This document shows, in pieces, positions 60,845-62,852 of a stretch of 62,852 nucleotides of DNA. A model generated the notes under the pieces. It was given only the letters and a program-made list of their open reading frames with translations. It made no database searches and was not told the DNA's origin. The position numbers were made by a program, and so were the translations under genes. Source of the DNA: Rhodobacterales bacterium. GTDB taxonomy: Bacteria > Pseudomonadota > Alphaproteobacteria > Rhodobacterales > Rhodobacteraceae. Each line of letters starts with the position of its first letter. Positions within the stretch are counted from its first letter, which is position 1. The stretch spans positions 1 through 62,852 of the forward strand of contig JAFLCY010000009.1 of the NCBI GenBank assembly GCA_017303485.1, written 5' to 3'.

Positions 60845-61684
60845 TCAAGCGCGGATGCGCACCCCTTCACGCGCAGCAAGGTCACAGAAGAACTGCCAGG
60901 CGACCCGTCCCGAGCGTCCGCCCCGCGTGGCCTGCCATTCGATCGCCTCGGCCATCAGCCGGTCTTCGGGCACCTTGACGCCATGCGCCGCGCAATAGCC
61001 GCGGATCATCTCCAGATAGTCATCCTGCGAACAGGGGTGGAAGCCCAGCCACAACCCGAAACGGTCGGACAGCGAGACCTTTTCCTCCACCGACTCGCTG
61101 GGGCTGATCGCGGTCGAGCGTTCGTTCTCGATCATGTCGCGGGGCATAAGGTGGCGGCGGTTCGAGGTCGCGTAGAACAGCACGTTGTCCGGCCGCCCCT
61201 CGATGCCGCCATCCAGCACCGCTTTCAGCGACTTGTAGTGCTGGTCGTCATGGCTGAACGACAGGTCGTCACAGAACAGAAGGAAACGGTGCGACGTGGC
61301 GCGCAGATGTGCAAGCAGGCGCTGCACCGAGGGCAAATCCTCGCGGCTGAGTTCCACGATCTTCAGGTCATGGCCTTCGGCCCGCACCTGCGCATGCACC
61401 GCCTTGACCAGCGAGGATTTCCCCATTCCCCGCGCCCCCCACAAAAGCGCGTTGTTGGCGGGAAGTCCCGCGGCGAAATGCCGCGTGTTTTCCAACAGCG
61501 TATCGCGCGAGCGGTTGACCCCGACCAGAAGCCCGATGTCCACGCGGCTGACATGGGCGACGGGATCAAGCCTGTCGGGCGCGGTGTGCCAGACGAAAGC
61601 CTCGGCCGCGAAATCCGGCGCCGGCATTGGCGCCGGGGCCAGCCGCTCCAGCGCCGAAGCTATCCGGTCCAGCGGGTCGGTCAT
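60845..61684 (-). CDS. DUF815-family AAA-like ATPase
   Basis: 279 residues. Walker A is [20 protein letters not shown] and Walker [11 protein letters not shown], followed by [18 protein letters not shown] and [20 protein letters not shown], the DUF815 signature. This soluble P-loop ATPase of unknown role is widely conserved in alphaproteobacteria. It overlaps tatC by four bases on the same strand, so it is translated with it; this neighbourhood recurs in related genomes, which does not by itself imply a role in Tat export. Confidence 0.92.
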   Translation of the reverse strand: MTDPLDRIASALERLAPAPMPAPDFAAEAFVWHTAPDRLDPVAHVSRVDIGLLVGVNRSRDTLLENTRHFAAGLPANNALLWGARGMGKSSLVKAVHAQVRAEGHDLKIVELSREDLPSVQRLLAHLRATSHRFLLFCDDLSFSHDDQHYKSLKAVLDGGIEGRPDNVLFYATSNRRHLMPRDMIENERSTAISPSESVEEKVSLSDRFGLWLGFHPCSQDDYLEMIRGYCAAHGVKVPEDRLMAEAIEWQATRGGRSGRVAWQFFCDLAAREGVRIRA

Positions 61685-62553
61685 GCCTTGGTGCCCGCCT
61701 CGACCTCGTCATCCTCGTCGATGTCGACCCAGGTGCCGTCGGCCCGCATCTGCGCCTCGCGCTGGCGTTCGAACCTGGCGACAAGGAAGATCGAGATTTC
61801 ATAAAGCGGATAGATCACCGAGAAAAGGATCAGCTGGCTCATCACGTCGGGCGGCGTGACCATCGCAGCGACGAACAGGATGCCAACCACGGCGTATTTC
61901 CGCATCGCCTTGAGGCCCCGTGACGAGGCGAGCCCCGCCCGCCCCATCAGCGCCAGCAGCACCGGCAGCTGAAAGCAGATGCCGAAAGCCATCACGAAGC
62001 TCATCGTCAGGGCGAGATAGCTTTCCATCGAGCCCTGGAACACCACTCCGGCGGGCACGTTGCTGGCGACGGTGCTGCCCTCTTCGATGGTGGCCTTGAA
62101 ACTGTCCTGGTAGGACAGGAAGAAATCGAAGGCCCAGGGCAGGATCACGAAATAGGCCACCGCACCACCAAGGCAGAACATGACCGGCGAAGCGATCAGG
62201 AACGGCAGAAACGCCGACTTTTCGCTGCGGTAAAGGCCCGGCGCGATGAAACGCCAAAGCTGGTAAGCGATGACGGGGAAAGCAAGCGCGAAGCCGCCCC
62301 AGAGGCCGATCTTCATCGAGACGAAGAAGCCCTCCTGCATCTTGATCAGCACCAGCTGGCACTGCTGCCCGCGTGAGACCAGCACGTTGCACAGGGGTGC
62401 CGACAAAAGGTCGAAGACCGGCTTCCAGAAGATCCAGGCGAAGAGGAAAGCCGCGGTGAAGGCCGCGATGGAATAGAGAATGCGGTTCCGGAGTTCCGCC
62501 AGATGCTCGATCAGCGGGGCCGAGCTGTCGTCGATGCTGTCGTTCTTCGTCAT
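61681..62553 (-). CDS. tatC: Sec-independent protein translocase TatC
   Basis: 290 residues, six membrane spans. The N-terminal [20 protein letters not shown] signature, [32 protein letters not shown] with the conserved Phe/Glu-type loop residues, and [14 protein letters not shown] are present, with an acidic C-terminal tail ([11 protein letters not shown]). It recognises twin-arginine signals, for example that of the BMP binding protein in this window. Its ATG overlaps the upstream tatB-like stop. Confidence 0.96.
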   Translation of the reverse strand: MTKNDSIDDSSAPLIEHLAELRNRILYSIAAFTAAFLFAWIFWKPVFDLLSAPLCNVLVSRGQQCQLVLIKMQEGFFVSMKIGLWGGFALAFPVIAYQLWRFIAPGLYRSEKSAFLPFLIASPVMFCLGGAVAYFVILPWAFDFFLSYQDSFKATIEEGSTVASNVPAGVVFQGSMESYLALTMSFVMAFGICFQLPVLLALMGRAGLASSRGLKAMRKYAVVGILFVAAMVTPPDVMSQLILFSVIYPLYEISIFLVARFERQREAQMRADGTWVDIDEDDEVEAGTKA

Positions 62554-62846
62554 GCCACATCGCCCTTCGCTTTGCGCCGGCGGCCCGGCGCCTTCGCGGG
62601 CTCAGGCGCGGCGGGCGCGTCGTCCAGCGCCTTCAGCTTCGCGTTCATCTCGTCCATGATCGCCTTGCGCGCGGCCTTCTTGTCGACCAGCGCCTGTGTC
62701 GCCGGGCCGGGGGCCGCTGCCGGTGCCGCAGGCGCGGGCGCGGGCGTGTTCGCCGCTGCGGGTAGCCCTTGTCGCAGGTGGGACAAGGAGCGTTTGCGAC
62801 GCCCACCTAGAATCAAAGGCTGCCTTACGCACAGCCCCCTACGCAC
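62550..62846 (-). CDS. tatB: TatB-like C-terminal tail (partial, 5' part doubtful)
   Basis: The last 65 codons encode an Ala/Pro/Lys-rich tail ([20 protein letters not shown].., ending [10 protein letters not shown]) placed and coupled to tatC as TatB is. The part before about 62,760 does not resemble TatB: no FDIGWSEL membrane segment is found and the reading frame contains [18 protein letters not shown] instead. TatB should continue past the window edge, so the gene is either divergent, interrupted or joined to foreign sequence near the edge. Only the tail is supported. Confidence 0.45.
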   Translation of the reverse strand: MRRGLCVRQPLILGGRRKRSLSHLRQGLPAAANTPAPAPAAPAAAPGPATQALVDKKAARKAIMDEMNAKLKALDDAPAAPEPAKAPGRRRKAKGDVA

Positions 62847-62852
62847 TGCCCA

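Overview
The window is GC-rich, gene-dense alphaproteobacterial chromosome, most likely from a Rhodobacteraceae-type bacterium. This is an inference from codon use, ATGA-overlapped operons, Tat-signal binding proteins, the surE-pcm-nlpD and tatB-tatC neighbourhoods, and a heavy load of catabolic operons each with its own LacI, MarR, GntR, IclR or RpiR regulator. No rRNA, tRNA, CRISPR array, transposase or phage gene was seen. About 75 features are listed.

Layout. (1) 1-11,427, minus strand: one long carbohydrate-oxidation operon. It runs from a sugar-binding protein through two permeases and an MsmX/UgpC-type ATPase to a GMC oxidoreductase, an SDR, a second GMC oxidoreductase, a Dabb protein, a DUF993 protein, a LacI regulator and a glycerate 2-kinase cut by the window edge. 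A divergent LacI gene follows at 11,645. (2) 12,667-17,531, minus strand: aldehyde dehydrogenase, enoyl-CoA hydratase, CoA-transferase and Gfo/Idh/MocA dehydrogenase, behind a striking double operator. (3) 17,633-23,520: homoprotocatechuate meta-cleavage operon hpaFEDGHI with divergent hpaR. (4) 23,590-30,266: a kynureninase-like/cyclase fusion, an IMPase-like phosphatase, a [2Fe-2S] ferredoxin, a glutamine-synthetase-like ligase and a P450, with a class I glutamine amidotransferase divergent from the P450. The ligase, amidotransferase and oxygenase set resembles the gamma-glutamylanilide route of aniline oxidation, but with a P450 as the oxygenase. (5) 30,296-37,962: GntR, MBL hydrolase, acetylpolyamine-amidohydrolase-like deacetylase, class III aminotransferase and IclR, divergent from an aldehyde dehydrogenase and a UPF0261 protein. 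(6) 38,158-43,961: BMP-type nucleobase/nucleoside ABC transporter with a cytosine-deaminase-family enzyme.

(7) 44,278-49,305: a membrane Ser/Thr kinase with a probable periplasmic PDZ-like domain, followed by two paralogous secreted proteins that each join a Cys-bracketed LysM domain to a family-3 solute-binding domain. This is the most system-like unexplained set in the window. (8) 49,439-56,590: a TetR gene, then an RpiR (IolR-like) regulator and iolC-iolD-iolE-iolB for myo-inositol catabolism, with GGAA-N6-TTCC palindromes before the regulator and before iolC. (9) 56,780-62,846: housekeeping genes surE, pcm, nlpD-like, a CNNM/CorC-family protein, a DUF815 ATPase, tatC and a doubtful tatB end.

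Four related intergenic palindromes (23,524; 26,510; 31,003; 56,641) share a CTCGTCG..CGACTTCGTC core and sit downstream of genes, forming a dispersed REP-like family. Functions are read from motifs and context; no database search was possible.
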